From Curvibacter sp. PD_MW3 (lineage in GTDB: Bacteria; Pseudomonadota; Gammaproteobacteria; Burkholderiales; Burkholderiaceae_C): DNA of 64,000 nt. Where the stretch lies: NCBI GenBank assembly GCA_002633085.1, contig NSIV01000003.1:248001-312000 (forward strand), given 5' to 3'. The notes under the pieces were generated by a model, which was not told the DNA's origin, made no database searches, and saw only the letters and a list, made by a program, of their open reading frames with translations. Made by a program: the position numbers and the translations under genes. Shown piece by piece: positions 19,229 to 27,772 of this stretch. Positions within the stretch are counted from its first letter, which is position 1; each line of letters starts with the position of its first letter.

Positions 19229-20467
19229 ATGCGAGCCGGATTACCTTCTGTGTCTTCTACCATTTCTACCCATCAGACCGCTCCTGAACCGGGCACCATG
19301 ACCCCGGTGGAGCGGCGCGCCAGCCTGTCGCTGGCGGCCATTTTTGCCTTGCGCATGCTCGGCCTGTTCCTGGTGCTGCCGGTGTTCGCGCTGGAGGCGG
19401 CGCGCTATCCCGGTGGTGATGACCCGGCCCGGGTCGGGCTGGCCATGGGCATCTACGGCCTGACCCAAGGTCTGCTGCAACTGCCTTTTGGCATGGCGTC
19501 GGACCGGTTGGGGCGCAAGCGCGTCATCGTCGCCGGTCTGCTGCTGTTTGCCGCAGGCAGCGTCGTGGCCGCCTTGGCCGACACCCTGCTCGGGCTGACC
19601 CTCGGGCGTGCACTGCAAGGCGCCGGTGCCGTGTCGGCTGCGGTGACGGCCCTGCTGGCCGACCAGACGCGCGACGAGGTGCGCACCAAGGCCATGGCAC
19701 TGGTGGGTGCCAGCATCGGCCTGATGTTCGCCCTGTCGCTGCTATTGGCGCCGCTGCTGGTGAGTTGGGTCGGCTTGTCGGGCTTGTTCACCCTGACCGC
19801 TGCGCTGGCGCTGGGCGGGGTGGCGGTGGTGATCTGGCTGGTGCCGCCCGAGCCGCAGCAGCACAAGGACATGCCGCGCGGTCGCCTGTCGGAGGTGCTG
19901 ACGCATGCCGGCCTGCTGCGGCTGGATTTCGGCGTGTTCGTGCTGCATGCGGTGCAACTGGCCATGTGGGTCGCCATTCCGGCCCTGCTGGTACAGGCCG
20001 GCCTGCCCAAGGCCGACCACTGGTGGGTCTACCTGCCGGCGGTGCTGGCGTCTTTTGTTGTCATGGGCACCACCCTGTTTCCGCTGGAAAAGCGCGGTTA
20101 CCTGCGCGCCGTGTTCCTGGCGGCCATCGGCCTGATCGGGTTGGTGCAGTTGGGCCTGTTGTGGAGCGCCCAGGCGCCCAGCATCGCCGTGCTGGCGGTA
20201 CTGCTGTTCGTTTTCTTTTGCGGCTTCAATGTGCTGGAGGCCAGCCAGCCCAGTCTGGCTTCGCGCATCGCGCCGCCGCATGCGCGCGGCGCGGCGCTGG
20301 GTGTTTACAACACCTTGCAGTCGCTCGGTTTCTTTGCCGGCGGCGCCTTGGGCGGCTGGCTGGTCAAGTCCACCGGGGTGCACGGCCTGTTCGTGGTCTG
20401 CACCATCGGCATGGCGCTTTGGCTGCTGGTGGCCTGGCCGATGAAAGCGCCGTCCGGGCGGCGTTGA
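19229..20467 (+). CDS. MFS transporter
   Basis: A 412-aa protein with 12 predicted membrane helices. The MFS motif GMASDRLGRKRV lies between helices 2 and 3. The start is uncertain: ATG 19229, GTG 19250 and ATG 19298 (MTPVERRAS, where strong family-like sequence begins) are all in frame. It sits between uvrA and ssb, an arrangement I recall as common in Comamonadaceae. Resemblance is to YajR/arabinose-efflux-type exporters, but the substrate is unknown. Confidence 0.88.
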   Translation: MRAGLPSVSSTISTHQTAPEPGTMTPVERRASLSLAAIFALRMLGLFLVLPVFALEAARYPGGDDPARVGLAMGIYGLTQGLLQLPFGMASDRLGRKRVIVAGLLLFAAGSVVAALADTLLGLTLGRALQGAGAVSAAVTALLADQTRDEVRTKAMALVGASIGLMFALSLLLAPLLVSWVGLSGLFTLTAALALGGVAVVIWLVPPEPQQHKDMPRGRLSEVLTHAGLLRLDFGVFVLHAVQLAMWVAIPALLVQAGLPKADHWWVYLPAVLASFVVMGTTLFPLEKRGYLRAVFLAAIGLIGLVQLGLLWSAQAPSIAVLAVLLFVFFCGFNVLEASQPSLASRIAPPHARGAALGVYNTLQSLGFFAGGALGGWLVKSTGVHGLFVVCTIGMALWLLVAWPMKAPSGRR

Positions 20468-20508
20468 AGGCGCCATAATCGCTGTTAATTCAGTTTGGAG
20501 AACCCCCC

Positions 20509-20994
20509 ATGGCATCCGTCAACAAAGTCATTCTGGTCGGTAACTGCGGCCGCGATCCCGAAATCCGTTACCTGCCGTCCGGCCAGGCGGTGGCCAATGT
20601 GAGCGTGGCCACCTCCAGCCGCCGCAAGGACAAGAACACCGGTGAGTCCATCGAGGACACCCAGTGGCACCGCGTCACCTTCTACGACCGTCTGGCTGAA
20701 ATCGCCGGCGAGTACGTCAAGAAGGGCCAGCCGATCTACGTCGAAGGCCGCCTGAAGTACGGCAAGTTCACCAACAAGGACGGCCACGAGCAGAACACCG
20801 TGGACATCATCGCCACCGAAATGCAGCTGCTGGGCAAACGCGAAGGCATGGGCGGCCCGTCTGACGACGAAGGTAGCGCACCGCGCCGTGCCGCGCCGGC
20901 ACCGCGTCAGGCACCCAGCGCCCCGGCCCCGCGTCAGGCACCGGCCAGGGCTTCGAGCGGCTTTGACGACATGGACGACGACATCCCGTTCTGA
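20509..20994 (+). CDS. ssb: single-stranded DNA-binding protein
   Basis: A 161-aa protein. The OB-fold begins [21 protein letters not shown] Pro/Ala-rich linker (about 118-148) follows, ending in the acidic tip DDDIPF that recruits replication and repair partners. GGAGA sits upstream of the ATG. A strong terminator follows at 21024-21058. Confidence 0.96.
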   Translation: MASVNKVILVGNCGRDPEIRYLPSGQAVANVSVATSSRRKDKNTGESIEDTQWHRVTFYDRLAEIAGEYVKKGQPIYVEGRLKYGKFTNKDGHEQNTVDIIATEMQLLGKREGMGGPSDDEGSAPRRAAPAPRQAPSAPAPRQAPARASSGFDDMDDDIPF

Positions 20995-21023
20995 CCCGAC
21001 GTTCCTCTCGTCCAGGACATCCG

Positions 21024-21058
21024 AGCCCCGGCAGCCGCAAGGCTGGAGGGGCTTTTTT
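21024..21058 (+). terminator. rho-independent terminator after ssb
   Basis: AGCCCC (21024-21029) pairs with GGGGCT (21048-21053). The inner stem CAGCC-GCAA-GGCTG has a GNRA tetraloop, and a run of T follows. Confidence 0.85.
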
Positions 21059-21069
21059 GTAGGGATTTA

Positions 21070-21108
21070 TTGTACTCCTGGGGGTATTGTGTATACTCCG
21101 GCCAGTAT
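21070..21108 (+). promoter_or_regulatory. promoter and CsoR-type operator of the RND-OsmC operon
   Basis: A -35-like TTGTAC (21070-21075) and -10 TATACT (21092-21097) are 16 nt apart. Between them lies TACTCC-TG-GGGGTA (21073-21086), an inverted repeat with a G tract bounded by TA. This is the form known for CsoR-family operators. A second dyad, ATACT-N6-AGTAT (21093-21108), overlaps the -10. The first gene starts at 21121. Confidence 0.65.
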
Positions 21109-21120
21109 CTGGAGATTGCC

Positions 21121-22185
21121 ATGAATTCTTCCCGCGCTTGTGTTGCACTGGTTCGCCGCCTGACGCCGTGGCTGGCCGTTCTTGCCGTGTCCGCAGCTGT
21201 GGCGCAGGGGGCGGTCCAGGTGCCGACGGTCCAGGTCCAGGCGCGTGCCGTCTCCACCGGTTTCGAGATCGACGGCGTGATCCAGCCGGTCAAGCAGAGC
21301 GTGGTATCGGCCCAGACCTCGGGCCGTGTGGTGACCCGGCTGGTGACGATGGGCGACCGCGTCAAGGCCGGCCAACTGCTGGCCACCATCGACGACCGCG
21401 AGACCGCCGTCGGTGTGCAGCGCAGCCAGGCCCAGGTGGCGCAATCAGAGGCCGAGCTGCGCAACGCCCAGGCCAACTACGAGCGCACCAAGGAGTTGCA
21501 GGCCAAGGGCTTCGTCAGCAAGGCGGCACTCGACATGGCCGAAACCCAATTCAAGGGTGCCCAGGCCGGGCGCGAGCAGGCCAGTGCTGGCGCGCGTCAG
21601 TCGGCGTTGTCGCAGGGTTACACCCGTGTCACCGCCCCGTACGACGGCTGGGTGCTACAGACCCATGTGGACGCCGGTGACCTGGCGGTGCCGGGCAAAC
21701 CGATCGTGACGGTCTACGCGCCGCAGCCCTTGCGGGCCGTGGTGCAGGTGCCGGCCTCCAAGGCCGATGTCACCCGTCAGGCCAGCCAGATTGAAGTGCA
21801 GCTGGGCAGCGACTGGGTGACCCCGGTGGCGCGCAGCGCCATGCCCTCGGCCGATCCGGTGTCGCAAACCGTGGAATGGCGCCTCGAACTCGCGCCCCAG
21901 GTCACGCAAAACCTGTTGCCGGGCCAGCAGGTGCGGGTGCGTTACGTCGGTGGCCAGGCCAATCGCATGGTGGTGCCGGCCGCGGCTGTGCTGCGCCGTG
22001 GTGAGTTGACGGCGGTTTACGTCGCGAGTGACAAGGGCTTTGCGCTGCGCGCGGTCCGTCTGGGTGCCGACCACGGCGCGCAAGGCCTCGAGATCGTGGC
22101 TGGCCTGAGCGCCGGTGAGCGTGTGGCGCTGGATCCGATCAAGGCCGGCCTGGCGGGCGCGCAGGCCGTGCCCGCAACCCGTTGA
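21121..22185 (+). CDS. RND efflux periplasmic adaptor subunit
   Basis: A 354-aa protein. A signal peptide ends near AVAQGAVQ. A lipoyl/barrel-sandwich half (GVIQPVKQSVVSAQTSGRV) follows, then a short alpha-hairpin rich in Q, A and E (about 105-150). The second lipoyl half contains VTAPYDGWV, followed by a beta-barrel domain. This is the membrane-fusion protein that links the RND pump to an outer-membrane channel. TGGAGA precedes the ATG. No outer-membrane factor gene is nearby, so a TolC-like partner would come from elsewhere. Confidence 0.9.
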   Translation: MNSSRACVALVRRLTPWLAVLAVSAAVAQGAVQVPTVQVQARAVSTGFEIDGVIQPVKQSVVSAQTSGRVVTRLVTMGDRVKAGQLLATIDDRETAVGVQRSQAQVAQSEAELRNAQANYERTKELQAKGFVSKAALDMAETQFKGAQAGREQASAGARQSALSQGYTRVTAPYDGWVLQTHVDAGDLAVPGKPIVTVYAPQPLRAVVQVPASKADVTRQASQIEVQLGSDWVTPVARSAMPSADPVSQTVEWRLELAPQVTQNLLPGQQVRVRYVGGQANRMVVPAAAVLRRGELTAVYVASDKGFALRAVRLGADHGAQGLEIVAGLSAGERVALDPIKAGLAGAQAVPATR

Positions 22186-22192
22186 GGCCGCC

Positions 22193-25100
22193 ATGAAAGA
22201 CACCGTTCACAACACCGAGCGCCTGGGCATTTCCGGCCGCATTGCTGCGGCTTTCCAGGCCAACGCCATCACGCCACTGTTGGCTCTGGTCGCGCTGCTG
22301 CTGGGCCTGTTTGCCGTGCTGGTGACGCCGCGCGAGGAAGAGCCGCAGATCAACGTCACCATGGCCAACGTGCTGGTTCCCTTTCCCGGGGCCAGCAGCA
22401 CCGATGTGCAGAACATGGTGGCGCGTCCGGCGGAAGCCGCGTTGAGCCAGATTGCCGACATCGAGCACACCTATTCGGTTGCGCGACCGGGTCTTGCCGT
22501 GCTGACGGTGCAGTTCAAGGTCGGCGTGCCGCGCACCGAGGCGCTGGTGCGTCTGTACGACGTGCTCAATGCCAACCAGGACTGGCTGCCGCGCGACCTC
22601 GGTACCCTGACGCCGATCGTGAAACCCAAAGGTATCGACGATGTGCCGGTGCTGGCCGTGACGCTGTGGAGCCGCGACGCACTGCCGGCCCAGGAGCTGG
22701 AGCGTGTGGCGCACGAGGTGGAAACCGAACTCAAGCGCGTGCCCGGCACGCGCGAGGTCCAGACCATCGGCGGGCCGGGCCAAGCGGTTCATGTCTGGCT
22801 GGACCCAACGCGACTGCGCGAGCGTGGCATTGATGTGCTGAGTCTGAAGCAGACGCTGGCCGCAGCCAACTTCGGCATGCCGGCGGGGGGGGTGCTCGAT
22901 ACCCAATCGCAGACACCGCAGATGCTGACGGTGGAAGCGGGCGAGTTCCTGCGTTCGGCGCAGGACGTCGGCGATGTGGTGGTGGGTGTGCACCGCGGTG
23001 CGCCGGTTTACCTGCGCGAAGTGGCTCGCATCGAAGCCGGTGCCCGGCAGCCGCAGCGTTACGTCTGGTTTACGCCGGGTGCAGCCCTGGCCGGCGACCA
23101 CGCAGCGCCGCAGGGTGAAGCCGCTGCCGCGGGCCAGGTGTACCCGGCCATCACGCTGACCGTGACCAAGAAGCCGGGTGAGAACGCGGTTGACGTGGCA
23201 CGCGCAGCCAACGCGGCCGTGGCCGCGCTGAAGAACACGGTGATCCCATCCAATATCGAAAGCAGCATCACGCGCAACTACGGCGAAACGGCGGCGGAAA
23301 AAGCCAACAAGCTGATCCAGAAACTCGCCTTTGCCACCGGTTCGGTGATCCTGCTGGTGGGCTTCGCGCTGGGCCGGCGCGAGGCGGTCATCGTCGGCGC
23401 TGCCGTGATCCTGACGCTGACGGCAACCCTGTTCGCCTCCTGGGCCTGGGGCTTCACGCTCAACCGCGTGTCGCTGTTTGCGCTGATCTTCTCCATCGGC
23501 ATCCTGGTGGATGACGCCATCGTGGTGGTGGAGAACATCCACCGCCACCAGCAGCTCACGCCCGGCGATTCGCTGCGCGACATCATTCCGCGCGCCGTGG
23601 ACGAAGTGGGCGGTCCGACCATCCTGGCTACCCTGACAGTGATTGCCGCGCTGCTGCCGATGGCCTTCGTCTCGGGCCTGATGGGGCCGTACATGAGCCC
23701 CATTCCGATCAACTCCAGCCTCGGCATGGCGATCTCGCTGGCGATTGCCTTCACCGTCACGCCCTGGCTGGCGCTGAAGCTGATGAAGCCGCACGATGCG
23801 ACGCACGGCCACGAAGCGGCTGCTGCTGGTTTGGGCCACAAGCTGCAAAACCTCTTCACCCGTTTGCTGACGCCGTTCCTGGCCAGCTCGCGCAAGCGCT
23901 GGCAGCTGCTGGCCGGCATCATGGCGGCGCTGCTGCTGTCGGTCGGGCTGACGCTGGTGCCCTCCAGCTTCATTGGTGTCGTGCTCAAGATGCTGCCCTT
24001 CGACAACAAGAGCGAGTTCCAGGTGGTGGTGGAGATGCCGGCCGGCACGCCGCTGGAAGATACCGCCGCCACTCTGCACGAGTTGGGTGCCTTCCTGGCC
24101 CAGCAACCCGAGGTGCTGGACCTGCAGGGCTACGCCGGCACGGCCTCGCCCATCACCTTCAATGGCCTGGTGCGCCAGTACTACCTGCGGGCCGAAGCCG
24201 AGCAGGGTGATCTGCAGGTGAACCTGGTCGACAAACACCATCGTGATGACAAGAGCCACGTCATTGCCCAGCGCCTGCGCCCGGAGCTGGAGCAGATCGG
24301 CAAAAAGCATGGCGCCCGCATCAAGGTGGTGGAAGTGCCGCCGGGCCCGCCGGTGATGAGCCCGCTGGTGGCCGAGGTCTATGGCCCGGATGAAGCTGGA
24401 CGCCAGCAACTGGCCCTGCGCATTGCCAAGGCCTTTGGCGAAACGGCCGACATCGTCGGCATCGACACCTCGCTCAAAGTGGATGCACCACGCGCCTACC
24501 TGCGCGTGCGCCGCCAGCGCGCCGAATCGCTTGGCATCCCGGTGGCTGCCGTGGCACAGACGGTCGCGGCCGCCCTGTCGGGTGCTGACGCGGCCTACCT
24601 GCACGACGCGCAGTCCAAGTACCCGGTGCCGGTGCGCCTGCAGCTGCCGCGTGAATCGCAGGTCGGGCTGGACACCGTGCTGGCCCTGCCGATGCGCGCT
24701 GCCAATGGGCAGTTAGTGCCCTTGTCGGAACTGGTGCAGGTTGAGCGCGGCATCATCGACAAACCCTTGTTCACCAAGGACCTGGCCAACGTGAGCTATG
24801 TCTTTGGCGACATGGCCGGCAAGCTCGACTCACCCTTGTACGGCCTGTTCGCCATTCGCCCCAAGCTGGAAGCAGCGGCCTTGCCGGGCGCTGGTGAACT
24901 GGGTGAGTACTGGATCAAGCAACCGGCCGATACCTTCCGTCAGTACGCCATCAAGTGGGACGGCGAATGGCAGATCACCTACGAGACCTTCCGCGACATG
25001 GGTGCCGCCTACGGCGTCGGCCTGATCCTGATCTACCTGCTGGTGGTGGGCCAGTTCCGCTCCTACACCACGCCGCTGGTCATCATGGCGCCGATTCCGC

Positions 25101-25501
25101 TCACGCTCATCGGCGTCATGCCGGGCCATGCACTGCTGGGCGCGCAGTTCACCGCCACCTCGATGATCGGCATGATCGCGTTGGCCGGCATCATCGTGCG
25201 CAACTCCATTTTGCTGGTGGACTTCATCGAACTGCAGGTCAAGCAAGGCATGGCGTTCAAGGACGCGGTGGTGAGTTCCGCCGCCGTGCGGGCGCAGCCG
25301 ATTGCCCTGACCGGCCTGGCCGCCATGATCGGCGCCTTCTTCATCCTCGACGACCCGATCTTCAACGGCTTGGCCATCGCGCTGATCTTCGGCATTCTGG
25401 TGTCCACGTTGTTGACGCTGGTGGTGATCCCGGTGCTGTACTACTCGCTCTACCGCAAGCGCCACGAGCAGGCAGATGGTGCACCGTTGGCCCCGGTTTG
25501 A
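22193..25501 (+). CDS. RND efflux permease subunit (AcrB-type fold)
   Basis: A 1102-aa inner-membrane proton antiporter with the usual two-fold repeat of membrane helices and large periplasmic loops. Helix 4 carries GILVDDAIVVVENIHRH with the paired Asp residues needed for proton relay. Near the C-terminus GIIVRNSILLVDFI is the repeat-2 equivalent. It lacks the VDAAI-type helix 4 of classical heavy-metal (HME) pumps, so it is closer to HAE-like pumps. It begins 7 nt after the adaptor. The DUF2892, OsmC and CsoR genes that follow hint at a sulfur- or metal-linked substrate. Confidence 0.92.
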   Translation: MKDTVHNTERLGISGRIAAAFQANAITPLLALVALLLGLFAVLVTPREEEPQINVTMANVLVPFPGASSTDVQNMVARPAEAALSQIADIEHTYSVARPGLAVLTVQFKVGVPRTEALVRLYDVLNANQDWLPRDLGTLTPIVKPKGIDDVPVLAVTLWSRDALPAQELERVAHEVETELKRVPGTREVQTIGGPGQAVHVWLDPTRLRERGIDVLSLKQTLAAANFGMPAGGVLDTQSQTPQMLTVEAGEFLRSAQDVGDVVVGVHRGAPVYLREVARIEAGARQPQRYVWFTPGAALAGDHAAPQGEAAAAGQVYPAITLTVTKKPGENAVDVARAANAAVAALKNTVIPSNIESSITRNYGETAAEKANKLIQKLAFATGSVILLVGFALGRREAVIVGAAVILTLTATLFASWAWGFTLNRVSLFALIFSIGILVDDAIVVVENIHRHQQLTPGDSLRDIIPRAVDEVGGPTILATLTVIAALLPMAFVSGLMGPYMSPIPINSSLGMAISLAIAFTVTPWLALKLMKPHDATHGHEAAAAGLGHKLQNLFTRLLTPFLASSRKRWQLLAGIMAALLLSVGLTLVPSSFIGVVLKMLPFDNKSEFQVVVEMPAGTPLEDTAATLHELGAFLAQQPEVLDLQGYAGTASPITFNGLVRQYYLRAEAEQGDLQVNLVDKHHRDDKSHVIAQRLRPELEQIGKKHGARIKVVEVPPGPPVMSPLVAEVYGPDEAGRQQLALRIAKAFGETADIVGIDTSLKVDAPRAYLRVRRQRAESLGIPVAAVAQTVAAALSGADAAYLHDAQSKYPVPVRLQLPRESQVGLDTVLALPMRAANGQLVPLSELVQVERGIIDKPLFTKDLANVSYVFGDMAGKLDSPLYGLFAIRPKLEAAALPGAGELGEYWIKQPADTFRQYAIKWDGEWQITYETFRDMGAAYGVGLILIYLLVVGQFRSYTTPLVIMAPIPLTLIGVMPGHALLGAQFTATSMIGMIALAGIIVRNSILLVDFIELQVKQGMAFKDAVVSSAAVRAQPIALTGLAAMIGAFFILDDPIFNGLAIALIFGILVSTLLTLVVIPVLYYSLYRKRHEQADGAPLAPV

Positions 25502-25539
25502 TATTTCTGTTTTCCCTAACCAACCTCAAGGAGTTTGAA

Positions 25540-25767
25540 ATGACTGTTGAACGCTATGTCCGCCTCATGGCCGGTTTTTTTGTCATGCTGTCGCTGGCCC
25601 TCGGCGTCGAAGGCAGCCCCATTTTTGTCAGCCAGTGGTTCCTGGCTTTCACGGCTTTCGTCGGCTTCAACCTGTTCCAGTCCGGCATCACCGGCTTCTG
25701 CCCGCCGTCCTTCCTGCTGAAGAAGCTGGGCGTGCCGGAAGGCGGCTCGGCCTGCAGCACCAAGTAA
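25540..25767 (+). CDS. DUF2892 (YgaP-like membrane domain) protein
   Basis: A 75-aa protein with two hydrophobic helices joined by a short loop, then GITGFCPPSFLLKKLG and a C-terminal Cys72. G-x-T-G-F-C-P is typical of DUF2892, the membrane part of the rhodanese YgaP. Here it stands alone, without a rhodanese domain. CAAGGAG lies 6 nt before the ATG. It is in the same direction as the RND pump and OsmC genes and probably in the same transcript. The role is unknown; handling of reactive sulfur is a plausible inference. Confidence 0.85.
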   Translation: MTVERYVRLMAGFFVMLSLALGVEGSPIFVSQWFLAFTAFVGFNLFQSGITGFCPPSFLLKKLGVPEGGSACSTK

Positions 25768-25788
25768 GCACTTGAGCAGGAGCACACC

Positions 25789-26235
25789 ATGAGCGAGACC
25801 AAGCCGCGCGTGCTGCTGCGCCAGCAGCAGGACTTCCAGTTCGAGATCGACTTCGGCGCCGACGTGCCCAAGCTGATCGGTGACGAACACCCGCCGCTGG
25901 GCCAGGGCCGTGGCCCGACCCCGGTGCAACTGCTGGCGGCAGCCGTGGGCAACTGCCTGTCGGACTCGCTGCTGTTTGCGCTGCGCAAGTTCAAGCAGGC
26001 CCCCGAGCCGATCAGCTGCGAGGTGACGGCCGACATCGGCCGCAACGCGCAGAACCGTCTGCGCGTGCTGGGGCTGGACGTAGTGCTGACGCTGGGGGTG
26101 CCGGCTGCGAAGCTGGAGCACCTGGACCGTGTGCTCGGCCAGTTTGAAGACTTCTGCACCGTTGCCAGCAGCGTCAGCCAGGGTGTGCCGGTGCGCATCG
26201 CTGTGCGCGACGCCGACGGTCAGCAACTCAAGTGA
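25789..26235 (+). CDS. OsmC/Ohr-family peroxiredoxin-like protein
   Basis: A 148-aa protein with the OsmC fold. GPTPVQLLAAAVGNC (Cys56) and EDFCTVASSVSQGV (Cys123) give the two family cysteines used to reduce organic or persulfide peroxides; Cys77 is an extra one. It is cytoplasmic. It lies 21 nt after the DUF2892 gene and directly before the CsoR-type repressor, so it belongs to the same operon. Substrate specificity (organic hydroperoxide or persulfide) cannot be decided from sequence. Confidence 0.87.
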   Translation: MSETKPRVLLRQQQDFQFEIDFGADVPKLIGDEHPPLGQGRGPTPVQLLAAAVGNCLSDSLLFALRKFKQAPEPISCEVTADIGRNAQNRLRVLGLDVVLTLGVPAAKLEHLDRVLGQFEDFCTVASSVSQGVPVRIAVRDADGQQLK

Positions 26236-26246
26236 AGGACACCGCC

Positions 26247-26609
26247 ATGCACGCTGATGCCACCCGCAGCCGCAAGGCGGCCACATCACCCGCCACCGCA
26301 GCGGCCGAGGGCTGCGCGCCCACTGTGCTGACCGACAGCGATTCGCGCACCGAAATCCTGAACCGCCTGCGCCGCGCCGAAGGCCAGCTGCGCGGCATTC
26401 AGCGCATGGTCGAAGAAGGTGAAGATTGCCTGAAGATCGGCCAGCAGTTTTCGGCTGTGCGCAAGGCGCTGGACAGCACCTACCTGCGCATGACGGTCTG
26501 CTTCATGGCGCAGGAGCTGGAGACCAAGCTGGTGCCGAATGATGCGCAGAAGGCCGATCTGTCGGCCATGATGAAGGACATGGAGACGCTGCTGGCGCGG
26601 ATGGGTTAG
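26247..26609 (+). CDS. CsoR/RcnR/FrmR-family (DUF156) transcriptional repressor
   Basis: A 120-aa all-helical repressor. The family core is RLRRAEGQLRGIQRMVEEGEDC, continuing QQFSAVRKALDSTYLRMTVC. Cys61 aligns with the invariant Cys of CsoR, FrmR and CstR. The His found 25 residues later in metal sensors is absent; instead Cys85 lies 24 residues on. That two-Cys arrangement suggests thiol or persulfide chemistry rather than Cu(I) or formaldehyde sensing, but this is inference. ATG 26247 is chosen for the GAAGGA at 26235-26240; a GTG at 26232 is possible. It likely autoregulates the operon from the operator near 21080. Confidence 0.88.
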   Translation: MHADATRSRKAATSPATAAAEGCAPTVLTDSDSRTEILNRLRRAEGQLRGIQRMVEEGEDCLKIGQQFSAVRKALDSTYLRMTVCFMAQELETKLVPNDAQKADLSAMMKDMETLLARMG

Positions 26610-26626
26610 CGCATGGCATCTAAAGT

Positions 26627-26648
26627 GGCTTGATCTGTCAAGCCTTTT
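26627..26648 (+). terminator. rho-independent terminator of the RND-OsmC-CsoR operon
   Basis: GGCTTGA (26627-26633), loop TCTG, TCAAGCC (26638-26644), then TTTT. The stem is perfect and lies 17 nt after the repressor stop. Confidence 0.8.
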
Positions 26649-26699
26649 GTATATTCGCTTGATGGAAGATAAGTGTTAGCCGGCCCAGCGAGATGAGGG

Positions 26700-27653
26700 C
26701 TACCTTGCTCTAGCTAAGACGCTGGCCAATCCGTCTTTCTCCACCTCTGAAAAGAAGTCCTCTGCCCACTTGGGAGTTTTGGTGCCGGCTTGCCGGAGCC
26801 AGTTTGCTTGGACTCCTTCACTACGCGGTGGAATCTCTGATCCATGGCCTTCTTGTTCTGAAGACCACCAAGCTCCGGAGAGTCGATCTACGGACTCCAT
26901 TCGCAGGAATGAGAATCCTGCCAAGTCTGAATCGAGCCACTTGTAGCGTGCGAACCAGTAGTCTCCAGCTCTACGCCAGCCAAAGTAAACACCTGTCAGG
27001 TAATTGTTGTCGCCGTAACAGTATGGCGAAACAAGCTCCCCGCGAATCACGCGTGAGTACGCATGGCTGCCGCTTTCGGTGTTGAACCAGTGTCCGGAGA
27101 GTGTCTGAAGTTCCTTTTCGAGGTTGTGGTCGGTTTTGTCGTTACTCTTTAGGAGGTTGACGGCGTCCCCCACCATCGCTTTAAGTTGAGCGACCTCTGA
27201 AAGGAGTCGACCTACCTCTGCCTCACTTGAACTCTGCAGCACTACTCCTTTGGACTTGAGCGACCCAAGAGTGTCCAGAAGAGATTGCCTGAGTGGCGCC
27301 GTAAGGGTCGCGTTTAGTCGGTTTCTGTCGTACTCAATGCTCTGCATGTCCTTGATGTCGAACGGCAGCGATGGAACGCTTTGTGTAATGATGATTGCCG
27401 GCTTTCCAAGCGCCATGGCGAAGCCAAGTTCCCACATAACATTTGGCTTCGTTTCGGTCAGATCGGCAATACAGAGAGTGGCTGACCGAAGTTCGGCCAA
27501 GAGCCGCTCAGTGATCCGACCAGCGGGCCGCGCCTCGTCCAATCGGAAGCAGCGTCCTCTGCTATCAGGTGCCACTCCTTCGACGGTCGTCTTTATGGCT
27601 GCGTAGACATCATCAAACTCGACTGCAAAGGGCATGATTACGAAGCAGTTCAT
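26700..27653 (-). CDS. TIR-like/nucleoside deoxyribosyltransferase-like domain protein with beta-rich C-terminal domain
   Basis: A 317-aa protein. The N-terminal FVIMPFAVEFDDVYAAIK and CIADLTETKPNVMWELGFAM (residues ~61-80) follow the pattern of the nucleoside 2-deoxyribosyltransferase/TIR-like fold, with Glu75 in the place of the catalytic glutamate. A short helical linker (about 115-165) follows. The C-terminal ~150 residues are rich in Trp, Tyr and Gly (GVYFGWRRAGDYWFARYKW) and probably form a beta-barrel or ligand-binding domain that I cannot name. GC is about half, well below its neighbours, and codon use differs, which suggests acquisition. The role may be defence or NAD/nucleotide cleavage; this is inference. 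Confidence 0.78.
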   Translation of the reverse strand: MNCFVIMPFAVEFDDVYAAIKTTVEGVAPDSRGRCFRLDEARPAGRITERLLAELRSATLCIADLTETKPNVMWELGFAMALGKPAIIITQSVPSLPFDIKDMQSIEYDRNRLNATLTAPLRQSLLDTLGSLKSKGVVLQSSSEAEVGRLLSEVAQLKAMVGDAVNLLKSNDKTDHNLEKELQTLSGHWFNTESGSHAYSRVIRGELVSPYCYGDNNYLTGVYFGWRRAGDYWFARYKWLDSDLAGFSFLRMESVDRLSGAWWSSEQEGHGSEIPPRSEGVQANWLRQAGTKTPKWAEDFFSEVEKDGLASVLARAR

Positions 27654-27772
27654 GATTTGCCTCGCTGTATAAAAAGGTAGTCGTATATCAAGCCATCCCC
27701 CCTTCTTTTCGCTGCAAGTGTCGAATTTATAGCAGCCATCGGATCAAGGGGGCAGCGCGATAACGGCGTCGT

